From: Pedobacter ghigonis
GTDB lineage: Bacteria; Bacteroidota; Bacteroidia; Sphingobacteriales; Sphingobacteriaceae
Reading direction: 5' to 3'
DNA length: 64,000 nucleotides
Assembly: GCF_903166585.1 (NCBI RefSeq)
Contig: NZ_CAESCM010000019.1
Location: 39,613-103,612 of the forward strand
Both the position numbers and the translations under genes were made by a program. The notes beneath the pieces were generated by a model. It was not told where the DNA came from. It saw nothing but the letters and a program-made list of their open reading frames with translations, and ran no database searches. Below are positions 44,500-53,323 of this stretch, piece after piece (positions within the stretch are counted from its first letter, which is position 1; each line of letters starts with the position of its first letter).

Positions 44500-44898
44500 A
44501 TGAAGAAAAACAAAAATGAATTACAATTTGAGCAAAAGTCTCTTGAAGATTTAGAGCATTCGAAATTGTCAAACCTGAAAGAATACCCAACTAACTTAAT
44601 TAAAAGATGTCATGAGTATAGAAAAATACCCATCAACAGACTTACGCCAGAGCAATTGAGAACATTAATTGGACAAAATATTGGCTTAAAATACCTGATA
44701 CCTATCACAATTGAACTTTTAAGCAAAGATATTCTTACTGAGGGCGACCTATACCCAGGCGACCTACTTGAGAGAACAACAAAAATAGAAGACACCTTCT
44801 GGACTGAAAATCTAGTATTAAAAAAACAACTTTCCGAGTTAATTGATTTAAACTCTGAAAAGATCAGAAATAAAAATCTTCAACTGAAAAGCTTATAG
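44500..44898 (+). CDS. Contact-dependent growth inhibition immunity-like protein
   Basis: 132 residues. The central part, RCHEYRKIPINRLTPEQLRTLIGQ followed by GLKYLIPITIELL and LTEGDLYPGDLL, matches the small CdiI-type immunity family with a tandem of helices and a GDxYPGDLL motif. These proteins neutralise a toxin delivered by neighbouring cells. No toxin gene is nearby, so this is an orphan. I chose the ATG at 44500; an upstream ATG (44446) adds 18 residues without family likeness. AT-rich. Confidence 0.7.
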   Translation: MKKNKNELQFEQKSLEDLEHSKLSNLKEYPTNLIKRCHEYRKIPINRLTPEQLRTLIGQNIGLKYLIPITIELLSKDILTEGDLYPGDLLERTTKIEDTFWTENLVLKKQLSELIDLNSEKIRNKNLQLKSL

Positions 44899-44981
44899 TG
44901 GTATCTTAAAAGAACAGGTTACACAGAAAGGCTATAGTTAAGTAATGTAAACTAGGGATAAGCATTCAACGCATGGATAGG

Positions 44982-46025
44982 CTACCACTCGATCGTAGTA
45001 CCATTCTCTATAGGGTGTCCGGTGCATACTAGCACCCTGCCCCTTTCCAATTCATCGTCGGTAAGCACCTCATTATAATCCATACGCACACCACCTTTGG
45101 TGCAGTTGGCCACACAAGTGCTGCATACCCCACCGCGACAGCTGTAAGGCAGTTTAATTTTATGCTCCAGGGCAACATCTAGGATCCGTTTTGGCCAGGG
45201 TACATCCAGATGATAGGTTTCCCCTTTAAAGTTTAAAACTACCGAATAGGTATTCTTATCCACCACTTTTTCCGAACTATCGTCTTCATCCACTTCATCT
45301 TCCGGAAGCACAAAAGTTTCGCGTTTAATCTGTTTGATATCGAAACCCATGCCCAATAAGGTAATACGGCACAAATCCATATAAATGACTGGTCCGCAGG
45401 TGTAGAAAAGTGCATCGTTCCGATCAAACAACAAATGTTCCTTTAGTAGTTTTTCAATGTAGAACTTATTTAACCGGGCAGTGAGCAGGTTTTTGCTGTT
45501 GCTAAATACCCAAACAATTTTTAAACGATCTGGAAATTTCTGCTGCCAATCGCTCAGTTCATCGTAAAATAAGGTTTCTTCTTTTGAGCGGTTGCTATAT
45601 ACCAAAGTAATTTTAGAGTTTTTTTCGGTAACCAGCGCCGTTTTCATAATCGAGAACAAGGGCGTAATACCCACACCCGCGGCAAAAAGAAAAATATCGC
45701 GTTCCAGATTTTCTACCGGTTGATAACTGAATAAACCTTGTGGTTCTTGCGCTAAAAGCACATCACCCTCAGCTGTTTTATGGTGCAGAAAACGCGAAAT
45801 CTCTCCATTTTCGACACGTTTAACCGTAACCGCAAGTGGCTCATCCACGTCCGGCGAACTGTTAAAAGAATACGACCGCCTGATTTCCTTATGCTTTCCT
45901 TCAAAAACCAACGATAAAAACTGCCCGGCCAGATACTTAGGGTAGCTCTCCCCTAACACCTCAAATTCAAAAGTAATGTTATCGCCCGGCTGGTTAATAA
46001 TTTTCTGGATACGCAATTTGAACAT
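44982..46025 (-). CDS. Ferredoxin-NADP reductase-type protein with 2Fe-2S domain (PaaE-like)
   Basis: 347 residues. An FAD-binding domain (RRSYSFNSSPD, about 48-58), an NAD(P) domain (AAGVGITPLFSIM, about 113-125) and a C-terminal plant-type ferredoxin with CRGGVCSTC and a last cysteine in VLVCTGHP. The order is that of phenylacetyl-CoA epoxidase reductase PaaE and related oxygenase reductases. No oxygenase genes are near, so it may serve another electron acceptor. Confidence 0.9.
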   Translation of the reverse strand: MFKLRIQKIINQPGDNITFEFEVLGESYPKYLAGQFLSLVFEGKHKEIRRSYSFNSSPDVDEPLAVTVKRVENGEISRFLHHKTAEGDVLLAQEPQGLFSYQPVENLERDIFLFAAGVGITPLFSIMKTALVTEKNSKITLVYSNRSKEETLFYDELSDWQQKFPDRLKIVWVFSNSKNLLTARLNKFYIEKLLKEHLLFDRNDALFYTCGPVIYMDLCRITLLGMGFDIKQIKRETFVLPEDEVDEDDSSEKVVDKNTYSVVLNFKGETYHLDVPWPKRILDVALEHKIKLPYSCRGGVCSTCVANCTKGGVRMDYNEVLTDDELERGRVLVCTGHPIENGTTIEW

Positions 46026-46248
46026 ACTACAAAGAAAAGGAATTTTTGGTTCATTGATTCATTAGTCATTTGTTCATTGATAACTGCACAAAGATTAACT
46101 GGTTAATTGTTCGAATCGGTTAACTGACTCTAAACTCCGAACACTCAACTCCCAACTTGATCATTAGTACTGCAAACTGTTCATTGATTAGCATGATACA
46201 GAAAGAACAAACCATCTGTGTAATCTAAGAATCTATGTAATCACCCAC

Positions 46249-46280
46249 AAAAAAAACGTCCCGATTCGAAAACCGGGACG
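46249..46280 (-). terminator. Terminator after the lytic transglycosylase gene
   Basis: On the minus strand CGTCCCG pairs with CGGGACG around GTTTTCGAAT and is followed by eight T. Lies 34 bases after the stop. Confidence 0.9.
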
Positions 46281-46313
46281 CCTTACCAAATGCTTGTCTT
46301 TATCTTAATTATA

Positions 46314-47096
46314 TTATTCTGCGTTGTAAGCCAATAATACTCTCGGTTTTGCGTAACCGTAACGTTTCGGATGTTCCATAATCTGTTTCATAGAGATTAC
46401 TTTATAAACATAGCCACCGGTTTCGCGGTTCAACTTCATTTTGTAGTAATTATCCTGATTTTGATTATCGATTTGCTTGCGCAGGCGTCCGTCGCCAATG
46501 TTGTAAGCTGCGGCAACTAATGTCCAGCTTTCTAAACCCTGATACATTTCTTTAATGTATTTACAGGCTGCGATAGTGGATTTACGCAAATTATAGCGTT
46601 CATCAACCCTACCGTTTACTTTTAATCCGTAAGTACGGGCAGTGCCTGGCATAAACTGCCAGATTCCGGCTGCACCTTTCGGCGAAACTCCTTCAGCCAT
46701 TCCAGATTCGACCAGGGCCAAATACTTAAAATCGTTCGGAATTCCGTATGCTGCAAGTATAGGTTCAATTACCGGAAACCATTTTGCTGCCTTCGCGTGC
46801 AAACGGTTGGTTTGAGTATTCCTATAAGTGTGTGCTGCAAGGATTTTTTTCATTTTGCGCTCAACCTTTTTATCGCCTAATGGCAAAGTTTCCTGAGCGA
46901 AATTTAATTGTGCCATTAAGGATAGAGGACCTGCCTCATATTCAACTTCCAGGCTATCAGATTTGGGTGTTGTAGTGTTTAATTTTTCTTCTTTTACAAG
47001 ACTTTTTTGTGCTAAGGGCATTTGGTAAGCGAACACTTTTGCCAAGATAAATAGTGTTGCCACTACCGCAAATGGTACGATGTGTTTCTTTAACAT
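46314..47096 (-). CDS. Lytic transglycosylase (SLT domain)
   Basis: 260 residues with an N-terminal signal or anchor (about 5-23). The SLT domain has the catalytic Glu in LALVESGMAEGVSPKGAAGIWQFMPGTARTYGL (about residue 132), then the NIGDGRL and YVYKVI segments of family 1 enzymes. Cuts peptidoglycan strands. The start is fixed by an unusually strong Shine-Dalgarno AGGAGG four bases before the ATG at 47094-47096, and by the promoter box upstream; an earlier ATG (47138) lies in the -7 box. Confidence 0.92.
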   Translation of the reverse strand: MLKKHIVPFAVVATLFILAKVFAYQMPLAQKSLVKEEKLNTTTPKSDSLEVEYEAGPLSLMAQLNFAQETLPLGDKKVERKMKKILAAHTYRNTQTNRLHAKAAKWFPVIEPILAAYGIPNDFKYLALVESGMAEGVSPKGAAGIWQFMPGTARTYGLKVNGRVDERYNLRKSTIAACKYIKEMYQGLESWTLVAAAYNIGDGRLRKQIDNQNQDNYYKMKLNRETGGYVYKVISMKQIMEHPKRYGYAKPRVLLAYNAE

Positions 47097-47135
47097 TTTC
47101 CTCCTTTTTTTGGTGAACTTATATAAAAACGTTGG

Positions 47136-47167
47136 CAAAGGTAAAAAATAATAAGCACATTATCAAA
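47136..47167 (-). promoter_or_regulatory. Complete Bacteroidota promoter of the lytic transglycosylase gene
   Basis: On the minus strand TTTG (47167-47164), a 20-base spacer and TACCTTTG (47143-47136): both -33 and -7 elements match the consensus at the expected distance. Leader of about 35 bases. Confidence 0.75.
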
Positions 47168-47294
47168 TAGTTACGGAATTACCTGTAAAAATCAGCCTTT
47201 AAAGTGCTTTAAACGGCGATTTTCGATTTTGAATTTCAGACCTTTTTTCTTATTTTAGAGGCTATTTTTTTATCTGATTTTTCAGCTCCAAAAA

Positions 47295-47325
47295 TTGTTA
47301 TGTTCAGCTATTTTTTATAAATTTG
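47295..47325 (+). promoter_or_regulatory. Complete Bacteroidota promoter of the pseudouridine synthase gene
   Basis: TTG (47295-47297), a 20-base spacer and TAAATTTG (47318-47325), 34 bases before the ATG. Confidence 0.75.
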
Positions 47326-47359
47326 CAGCCCGCATTTTTGATGTGGTTAAAAGCGTATC

Positions 47360-48832
47360 ATGATAAATAAAAACAACAGGAACAGTCGGGATGACAAGTC
47401 CAAACCGGGCAGCCGGAGAACAGAAGGCAAAAGCAATGCTGCCGGGTCTGACAGAAGAAGATCAGACGACAAAGACAACAAATTCAAAAAATCATCCGAT
47501 TCAAAAGACAGCTTCAAACCCAGAAGTTCAGACAGAGATTTCAAATCTAAATCTTTCGGAGACAAAAAAGATTTCAAACCAAGAGCAGGCGGACGTGATT
47601 TTAAATCGAAAGATTCGGAACCACAGAGCTTCAAATTTGGTGATCGTGAGTTTAAATCCAAAGATACAGGTTCAGGTGCAGAAGATCGTGGCTTCAAATC
47701 AAGAAGCGGAGGATCGAGAGATTATAAACCAAGAACCGGCGACAGAGATTTTAAATCGAAAGATGGAGGTTCAAGAGATTACAAACCGAGAACAGGAGAC
47801 AGAGATTTTAAACCAAGAGAAGGTGGAGCAAGAGATTATAAGCCAAGAACAGGAGAACGCGATTTCAAATCTAAGGATGGAGATTCGAGAGATTTTAAAC
47901 CGAGAACTGGTGGTTACAAGGATTTCAAATCGAGAGGCAAATCAGATGGTTTTAAACCAAGTGCAGGAAGCTCAAGAGATGTAAAACCAAGGGAACCGAA
48001 AGATGGCGATACCCGTCCGTTCAGAAAACGCGAAGAGGCACAGCCAAGGGATACGGAGTTTAACCGTCCGGAAAGAACAGTTATTGCTCCGGCCCGCAAA
48101 ACAAACGAAGATAAAGGCTTAATTCGCCTAAACAGATATATTTCAAATGCAGGTATATGCTCGCGCCGTAAGGCCGATGAGCTAATTGCTGCCGGCATTA
48201 TTACCGTAAACGGTGAAGCAGTTACCGAATTGGGGCACAAAGTAGACCCTGCAAAAGATTTGGTACGTTACAATGGCGAACTGCTTAAACGCGAGAAAAA
48301 AGTTTACGTACTGTTAAACAAACCAAAAGATTATATTACCACTACCGACGATCCTCAGGAACGCCGTACAGTAATGCAATTGGTAGACAAAGCCAGTCGT
48401 GAGCGCATTTACCCGGTTGGCCGCTTAGACCGCAATACAACAGGTTTATTATTGATGACCAATGATGGTGACCTTGCCGATAAATTATCGCATCCAAGAA
48501 ACGGTATTACCAAGATTTACAACGTTGAACTAAACAAAGCTTTATCGCAAGGTGATTTGAATAAAATTGCTTTCGGTTTAGAGCTTGAAGACGGTTTGAT
48601 TAAACCTGATAACATCTCTTATGTTGCAGGTGGCACCAAAAAAGAAATAGGTATTCAGATCCACAGCGGCAAAAACCGTATTGTGCGTCGTATTTTCGAA
48701 CATTTAGGTTATAGTGTAGAAAAATTAGATCGCGTAGTTTATGGTAATTTAACCAAAAAAGATTTGCCACGCGGCAGATGGCGTTACCTGGAAGATCACG
48801 AACTGATCCAGATAAAACACTTAATTAAATAA
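47360..48832 (+). CDS. RsuA/RluB-type pseudouridine synthase with long repeat-rich N-terminal arm
   Basis: 490 residues, twice the usual length. Residues 1-240 are low complexity, made of Arg, Lys, Asp, Ser and Gly, including three 19-residue tandem repeats (117-173, GGSRDYKPRTG then DRDFKSKD). An S4 RNA-binding domain follows (LIRLNRYISNAGICSRRKADELI, about 252-300), then the synthase domain with the catalytic Asp357 in VGRLDRNTTGLLL. It should modify 23S (RluB) or 16S (RsuA) rRNA; which one is open. The arm probably binds RNA. Confidence 0.92.
   Translation: MINKNNRNSRDDKSKPGSRRTEGKSNAAGSDRRRSDDKDNKFKKSSDSKDSFKPRSSDRDFKSKSFGDKKDFKPRAGGRDFKSKDSEPQSFKFGDREFKSKDTGSGAEDRGFKSRSGGSRDYKPRTGDRDFKSKDGGSRDYKPRTGDRDFKPREGGARDYKPRTGERDFKSKDGDSRDFKPRTGGYKDFKSRGKSDGFKPSAGSSRDVKPREPKDGDTRPFRKREEAQPRDTEFNRPERTVIAPARKTNEDKGLIRLNRYISNAGICSRRKADELIAAGIITVNGEAVTELGHKVDPAKDLVRYNGELLKREKKVYVLLNKPKDYITTTDDPQERRTVMQLVDKASRERIYPVGRLDRNTTGLLLMTNDGDLADKLSHPRNGITKIYNVELNKALSQGDLNKIAFGLELEDGLIKPDNISYVAGGTKKEIGIQIHSGKNRIVRRIFEHLGYSVEKLDRVVYGNLTKKDLPRGRWRYLEDHELIQIKHLIK
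47708..47914 (+). repeat. 57-bp coding tandem repeat inside the pseudouridine synthase gene
   Basis: Three full 57-base units and one partial unit coding for residues 117-173 and 174-185. Units differ in a few codons and two or three residues, so the array has drifted. It may change length by slippage. Confidence 0.8.
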
Positions 48833-48837
48833 TATTC

Positions 48838-48863
48838 AAGGCAATCGAAAGATTGCCTTTTTT
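48838..48863 (+). terminator. Terminator after the pseudouridine synthase gene
   Basis: AAGGCAATC, GAAA loop, GATTGCCTT, then TTTT. Lies six bases after the stop. Confidence 0.9.
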
Positions 48864-49017
48864 GTTGCCTAAAGCTATCGTCTGCATTTGCAACGAGGAT
48901 GCGCGGGAAAGGCGATTGTATCGCATCAATTAAAAATGCTAACCTCAATCATACGCATTACAAAAGATGACGATTTATAAAATTTTCCCATATTTGTTAA
49001 AAACAAGACCATCTTTT

Positions 49018-50127
49018 ATGAAGAAGTATTTTTCTATATTGTTAATGTCGGTACTATCAACAGCTGCGCTGGCGCAAAAAAATAATTATAACCTTATTAT
49101 AGGCACCTATACTGCGCCCGGCAAAAGCGAAGGCATTTACGCATATAATTTTAATACTTCAACAGCTGATGTAAGCCTAAAACATGTTACCAAAGGTACA
49201 GCTAATCCAAGCTATCTGGCCATCTCACCAGACCGGAAATATGCTTATGCCGTTAATGAAACCGGAAACACCAGTACTGTAAGTGCCTTTAAATATGATG
49301 CGGCAACCGGAGCACTAACATTTATTAACAAAGTAGATAGCCACGGTGCCGACCCCTGCTATATTACAGCCGACACCAAAAATGTAATTGTAGCCAATTA
49401 TTCAGGCGGTAGTTTGGCCGTATTTTCGCGCAATGCAGATGGCTCTTTAACAGAGGCTACACAGGCAATTAAACATACCGGCAAAAGCATCGACCAAAAA
49501 GGCCGACAGGAAAGTGCTCACGTACACATGACCTTATTTACACCAGATCACAAATATTTAATTGTTAACGACCTGGGCGAAGACCAAACCTACATATACA
49601 GCTACAACGCTGCAGGTAAAGCCAAAACGTTAACCCAGAAATCGGTACTTAAAACCAATGCCGGCACCGGGCCAAGACACATCACCTTTAGTCCGAATGG
49701 AAAGTTTGCATATTTAGCCCACGAGTTTAATGGCAGCATTACTACTTTTGCTTATGCCAATGGCAAACTGACCAAAATCGACGAAACCGGCACAACGCCA
49801 AAAGATTTCACTGGCCGTGTTGATGCCGCCGACATTCATGTATCAGCTGATGGAAAGTTTTTATATGAAACCAACCGGGGCGATGCCAACAGTATCTCTA
49901 CTTTTTCAGTTTTACCCAACGGAAAGTTAAAATTTATTGAAACCATAAGCACTTTAGGTAAAGGGCCGAGAAACTTTAGCATCGATCCGAGCGGTAATTT
50001 CCTGCTGGTTGGCCATCAATACACCAATAACGTAGTTATTTTTAAACGCGATAAAAAAACAGGAAAATTAACCGATAGCGGTAAAAGAGTCGATGTTGGC
50101 GCACCTGTTTGTTTAGTATTCGATTAA
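49018..50127 (+). CDS. Lactonase family (YbhE/Pgl-type beta-propeller) protein, exported
   Basis: 369 residues with a signal peptide (about 1-19, ending AALAQ). Seven-bladed propeller of the 6-phosphogluconolactonase family, shown by LIIGTYTAPGKSEGIYAYNF at the start, SYLAISPDRKYAYAVNE, the AHVHMTLFTPDHKYLIVNDLGED blade, GPRHITFSPNGKFAYLAHE and GPRNFSIDPSGNFLLVGHQ. Since it is exported, a sugar lactone other than 6-phosphogluconolactone is likely. I chose the ATG at 49018. An SRPBCC gene starts 11 bases after the stop. Confidence 0.9.
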   Translation: MKKYFSILLMSVLSTAALAQKNNYNLIIGTYTAPGKSEGIYAYNFNTSTADVSLKHVTKGTANPSYLAISPDRKYAYAVNETGNTSTVSAFKYDAATGALTFINKVDSHGADPCYITADTKNVIVANYSGGSLAVFSRNADGSLTEATQAIKHTGKSIDQKGRQESAHVHMTLFTPDHKYLIVNDLGEDQTYIYSYNAAGKAKTLTQKSVLKTNAGTGPRHITFSPNGKFAYLAHEFNGSITTFAYANGKLTKIDETGTTPKDFTGRVDAADIHVSADGKFLYETNRGDANSISTFSVLPNGKLKFIETISTLGKGPRNFSIDPSGNFLLVGHQYTNNVVIFKRDKKTGKLTDSGKRVDVGAPVCLVFD

Positions 50128-50138
50128 ATAAAAAAGCA

Positions 50139-50633
50139 ATGGAAAATTTCGATTGGACCAAATTCACGTTAAGAGTGGCCATTAAAGCCAAACTCAAAGA
50201 TATCTATAACGCATGGACAACAGCCAGTGAGATTGAAAAATGGTTCCTGGTCGATGCCGAATTTTCTGATGAAAACGAACTGATACTAAACAAAACACAA
50301 AACGCACTTAAAGGCGATAAATATAAATGGATTTGGTATTTGTACGATGATACTGAAAGCGGCACAATAACCGAAGCCAATGGAACAGATTATTTCCAGT
50401 TTACTTTTGCCGGAGATTGCCTGGTTGAAATTAGGCTCCATGAAGAATTTGAATATACCATTGTAGAACTTACTCAAAAGAACATCCCAACTGATGAAGC
50501 TTCAAAACGAAACATTCGCCTGGGCTGTCACAATGGCTGGAGCTTCTATCTGATTAACTTAAAATCGGTTTACGAAGGCGGATTGGATTTGCGCAATAAA
50601 GACAACCGTTTTAAACCCATGCTGAATAATTAA
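50139..50633 (+). CDS. SRPBCC/AHSA1 (START-like) domain protein
   Basis: 164 residues, one domain of the Aha1-C/SRPBCC fold: VAIKAKLKDIYNAWTTASEIEKWFL at the start, the inner beta-strands, and NIRLGCHNGWSFYLINLKSVYEGGLDLR as the long C-terminal helix. Such proteins bind hydrophobic ligands or act in stress. Start ATG at 50139. Lies between the lactonase and PhyH genes, four bases before the latter. Confidence 0.87.
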   Translation: MENFDWTKFTLRVAIKAKLKDIYNAWTTASEIEKWFLVDAEFSDENELILNKTQNALKGDKYKWIWYLYDDTESGTITEANGTDYFQFTFAGDCLVEIRLHEEFEYTIVELTQKNIPTDEASKRNIRLGCHNGWSFYLINLKSVYEGGLDLRNKDNRFKPMLNN

Positions 50634-50637
50634 GGAG

Positions 50638-51348
50638 TTGAAAAAACATCAGGAAGAAATTAACAGCAGGGGCTTTACTGTGATAAACGGCATCTACACT
50701 GCTGAAGAAACAGATAAAATTGCAAAAACTATTGATGCGGCTAATGCCGATCGATCAAATTTCCGGAAATCGGAAGATCTTTTTGCTATCAGACAGTTTT
50801 TAAAGGAAATTCCGGAAGTAAAGGACTTAATTTTCACCGCCACCTTAAAGAAGGTAATCCATCAGCTTTTCCGCAATGACTATTTTTTGGCTAAATCAAT
50901 CTATTTCGACAAACCTGAAAACTCAAATTGGTTTGTTGCCTATCATCAGGATTTAACGATCTCCGTAGATCGAAAAGCTGAGATAGCCGGATTCGGGCCT
51001 TATACCAATAAGCATAATCAATTCGCAGTTCAACCACCACTGAACATCCTTGAAAATAATTTTACAATCCGCATTCATCTGGATGATACGAATGAAGAAA
51101 ACGGCGCATTAAAAGTAATTCCGGATTCGCACAGTAAAGGGATTTACCGTCCCGAAAATATCGACTGGGCTACCGAAACAGAAGTAAGCTGTAATGTAAA
51201 ATGTGGTGGCGTTATGATCATGAAACCTTTGCTTTTACATAGTTCAAGCAGAACTACCAACAGCAAGAAAAGAAGGGTAATACACCTGGAGTTTAGCAAT
51301 ATGACATTGCCTAAAGCGTTGCAATGGCCGGAGTATATGGCTATTTAG
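50638..51348 (+). CDS. Phytanoyl-CoA dioxygenase (PhyH) family protein
   Basis: 236 residues, iron and 2-oxoglutarate dependent oxygenase fold. The metal pair HQD (103-105) lies in VAYHQDLTISV, the distal His in LLLHSSSRTTN (about 202) and the 2-oxoglutarate Arg just beyond. Substrate unknown. The start is TTG: it lies four bases after the previous stop, with AAGGAG directly in front, and no ATG occurs before the conserved N-terminus. Third gene of the lactonase-SRPBCC-PhyH unit. Confidence 0.85.
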   Translation: MKKHQEEINSRGFTVINGIYTAEETDKIAKTIDAANADRSNFRKSEDLFAIRQFLKEIPEVKDLIFTATLKKVIHQLFRNDYFLAKSIYFDKPENSNWFVAYHQDLTISVDRKAEIAGFGPYTNKHNQFAVQPPLNILENNFTIRIHLDDTNEENGALKVIPDSHSKGIYRPENIDWATETEVSCNVKCGGVMIMKPLLLHSSSRTTNSKKRRVIHLEFSNMTLPKALQWPEYMAI

Positions 51349-51430
51349 TTTTTTAATTTTACTAAAAGAGATGCTGAAATAAATCCGATAGCTATCGGAT
51401 CAGCAGGACGATCAAACTTTAATAAAACAA

Positions 51431-51457
51431 GAAAGACCTGCCTAAGGCAAGTCTTTC
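51431..51457. terminator. Terminator between the convergent PhyH and J-KTSC genes
   Basis: GAAAGACCTGCC and GGCAAGTCTTTC pair with one mismatch around TAA. Flanks are A/T-rich on both sides. Confidence 0.7.
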
Positions 51458-51476
51458 ACTAATTTATATCTTCAAA

Positions 51477-51923
51477 CTAAGCAGGCTCAGCCACCTTAGC
51501 AACGTTACGATACGGATATGAATTACAGATATGACGACGGGCAAAACGACCCGGCGAATCAGCGTTTACCAGTTTAATGTAAATCGCACGTGGAACGTCA
51601 AAATATTCGTAAGCACTGCCATCAAAAAACTGGATATTTAAAACCGATTGTTTGTATTCGAAATCTAAAATATTAGAGTTGGTAATCGTCTCAGTATAAG
51701 TTTCGATATTTTGTTCGCGTGTTTCAGGCGCAATACTCACTAAGAAATGATAAGCTTCGATAATCTCTTTACTTCTTGCTTCCGCAGCCAATTTCTCTTC
51801 TTCCACCTGAAATTTATCAGGGTGACACTCTTTCATCATGGTACGGTAAACCGACTTAAGCGCCGCAAGCTCAGCTGTTTTATCTACATTCAACAGCTTT
51901 CTGTAATCTACTATTTTCTTCAT
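51477..51923 (-). CDS. J domain-KTSC domain protein
   Basis: 148 residues. The N-terminal half is a J domain with the HPD signature (ECHPDKF, about 34-40), which would stimulate Hsp70. The C-terminal half is a KTSC domain (LNIQFFDGSAYEYFDVPRAIYIKLVNADSPGRFARRHICNSYPY), found in phage and lysyl-tRNA synthetase-linked proteins. The pairing of the two is unusual. I chose the ATG at 51921-51923 because an earlier one (51932) lies inside the -7 box. Confidence 0.85.
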   Translation of the reverse strand: MKKIVDYRKLLNVDKTAELAALKSVYRTMMKECHPDKFQVEEEKLAAEARSKEIIEAYHFLVSIAPETREQNIETYTETITNSNILDFEYKQSVLNIQFFDGSAYEYFDVPRAIYIKLVNADSPGRFARRHICNSYPYRNVAKVAEPA

Positions 51924-51929
51924 TTGCCG

Positions 51930-51937
51930 CAAAGGTA
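51930..51937 (-). promoter_or_regulatory. -7 element TACCTTTG of the J-KTSC gene, next to the ATG
   Basis: Exact TAnnTTTG on the minus strand, ending six bases before the ATG; the mRNA would begin at or beside the start codon. Confidence 0.5.
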
Positions 51938-52094
51938 CGATTTATAATGATTTGATTTTGAGAAAGTTTTGTTTTGATAAGTATTTCTTTCACAAGCTGT
52001 TTAAACTTTTTATTCCGGTAACAGCAATTTAACATCAACACCCGCAAAACCGCTTTCAAGTCAATAGCCTCAAACAGGGCATCATTCTTAAATA

Positions 52095-52126
52095 AAAAGC
52101 CACCTGAAATAAATCAGATGGCTTTT
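52095..52126 (-). terminator. Terminator after bshA
   Basis: AAAAGCCACCTGA and TCAGATGGCTTTT pair with one mismatch around AATAAA, followed on the minus strand by TATT. Lies about 25 bases after the bshA stop. Confidence 0.8.
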
Positions 52127-52150
52127 AACAGTTCCTGCAATTCAAATAAA

Positions 52151-53293
52151 TTAATATTTGGCCTGCAAAGATGATTCAATTACTTCTTTATAAAAACTGA
52201 TGTATGATGGCAGAATTTTTTTAAGATCAAAATCCTGTGCACGTGTAAACGCATTTTCTTTAAAACGCTTAAGGGTTTCATCATCCTTTAAAATTTCTAT
52301 TGCATGGGCAGCCATGTCTTCTACATCGCCAACATTGCTCATGTAGCCACAAAAGCCATCTACATTTAACTCTGGCAAACCACCGGCATTGGTAGTAATT
52401 ACCGGCACTTTACAGGCCATAGCCTCTAATGCCGCTAAACCAAAACTTTCCGATTCTGAAGGCATTAGGAAAAGATCTGAAACTGATAAAATTTCCTCAA
52501 CTGCATCCTGCTTACCTAAAAACCTTACATTTTCGCAAATATTCAATGATCTGCAAAGCTGTTCATTGTAAACACGCTCCGGTCCATCGCCAACCATTAA
52601 CAGTTTGGATGGAATTACAGCCTGTACTTTTTCAAAAATGCGAATTACATCGCCCGTACGCTTCACCTTACGGAAATTGGAAGTGTGAATTAAAATACGT
52701 TCGTTATTGGGAGCAATCGCTTTCTTGAAGTGATCTTTGGCCTGCAAGCTAAAACGGCTGAAATCGATAAAATTGGGTATTACCTTAATGTCCTTCGTAA
52801 TCTCGAAATGATTGTAAGTATCTTTTCTCAAATCGTCAGAAACGGTAGTTACACCATCGCTTTGGTTAATCGAAAAAGTTACCACAGGCTTATAAGTCGG
52901 ATCCTTACCTACCAGTGTAATATCGGTACCATGTAAAGTGGTTACTACCGGAATCTGGATGCCGTAGCTAGCCAAAATCTGTTTGGCCATAAAAGCTGCC
53001 GATGCGTGCGGAATAGCATAGTGAACGTGTAATACATCCAATTGTTCGAAACGCACCACATCTACCAGTTTACTGGCGAGTGCTGATTCGTATGGGGCAT
53101 AATCAAAAAGCGGGTAATCCCTTACCGACACCTCGTGATAAAATAAATTAGCTGAAAAGAAATCGAGCCTGGCCGGCTGACTATAAGTAATAAAGTGAAC
53201 CTGATGCCCCTCGTTAGCAAGCGCTTTACCAAGTTCTGTTGCAACTACTCCACTACCGCCAAAAGTGGGGTAGCAAACAATTCCTATCTTCAT
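52151..53293 (-). CDS. bshA: N-acetyl-alpha-D-glucosaminyl L-malate synthase BshA
   Basis: 380-residue GT4 glycosyltransferase that makes the first intermediate of bacillithiol from UDP-GlcNAc and malate. The family start MKIGIVCYPTFGGSGVVATELGKAL, YAIPHASAAFMAKQIL, TLHGTDITLVG and SESFGLAALEAMACKVPVI are all as in BshA rather than other GT4 enzymes. BshB and BshC are not in the window. A -7 box TACATTTG lies at 53316-53323. Confidence 0.94.
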   Translation of the reverse strand: MKIGIVCYPTFGGSGVVATELGKALANEGHQVHFITYSQPARLDFFSANLFYHEVSVRDYPLFDYAPYESALASKLVDVVRFEQLDVLHVHYAIPHASAAFMAKQILASYGIQIPVVTTLHGTDITLVGKDPTYKPVVTFSINQSDGVTTVSDDLRKDTYNHFEITKDIKVIPNFIDFSRFSLQAKDHFKKAIAPNNERILIHTSNFRKVKRTGDVIRIFEKVQAVIPSKLLMVGDGPERVYNEQLCRSLNICENVRFLGKQDAVEEILSVSDLFLMPSESESFGLAALEAMACKVPVITTNAGGLPELNVDGFCGYMSNVGDVEDMAAHAIEILKDDETLKRFKENAFTRAQDFDLKKILPSYISFYKEVIESSLQAKY

Positions 53294-53315
53294 CGTAAAT
53301 GTATTGTTGTTACCG

Positions 53316-53323
53316 CAAATGTA
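53316..53323 (-). promoter_or_regulatory. -7 element TACATTTG of bshA
   Basis: Exact TAnnTTTG on the minus strand, 22 bases before the ATG. Confidence 0.45.

Noticed and set aside
47391..47984. A 197-codon frame on the same strand inside the pseudouridine synthase gene
   Set aside because: It is the out-of-frame reading of the repeat-rich arm. Repeats keep all frames open; the arm's own frame continues into the S4 domain, this one does not.
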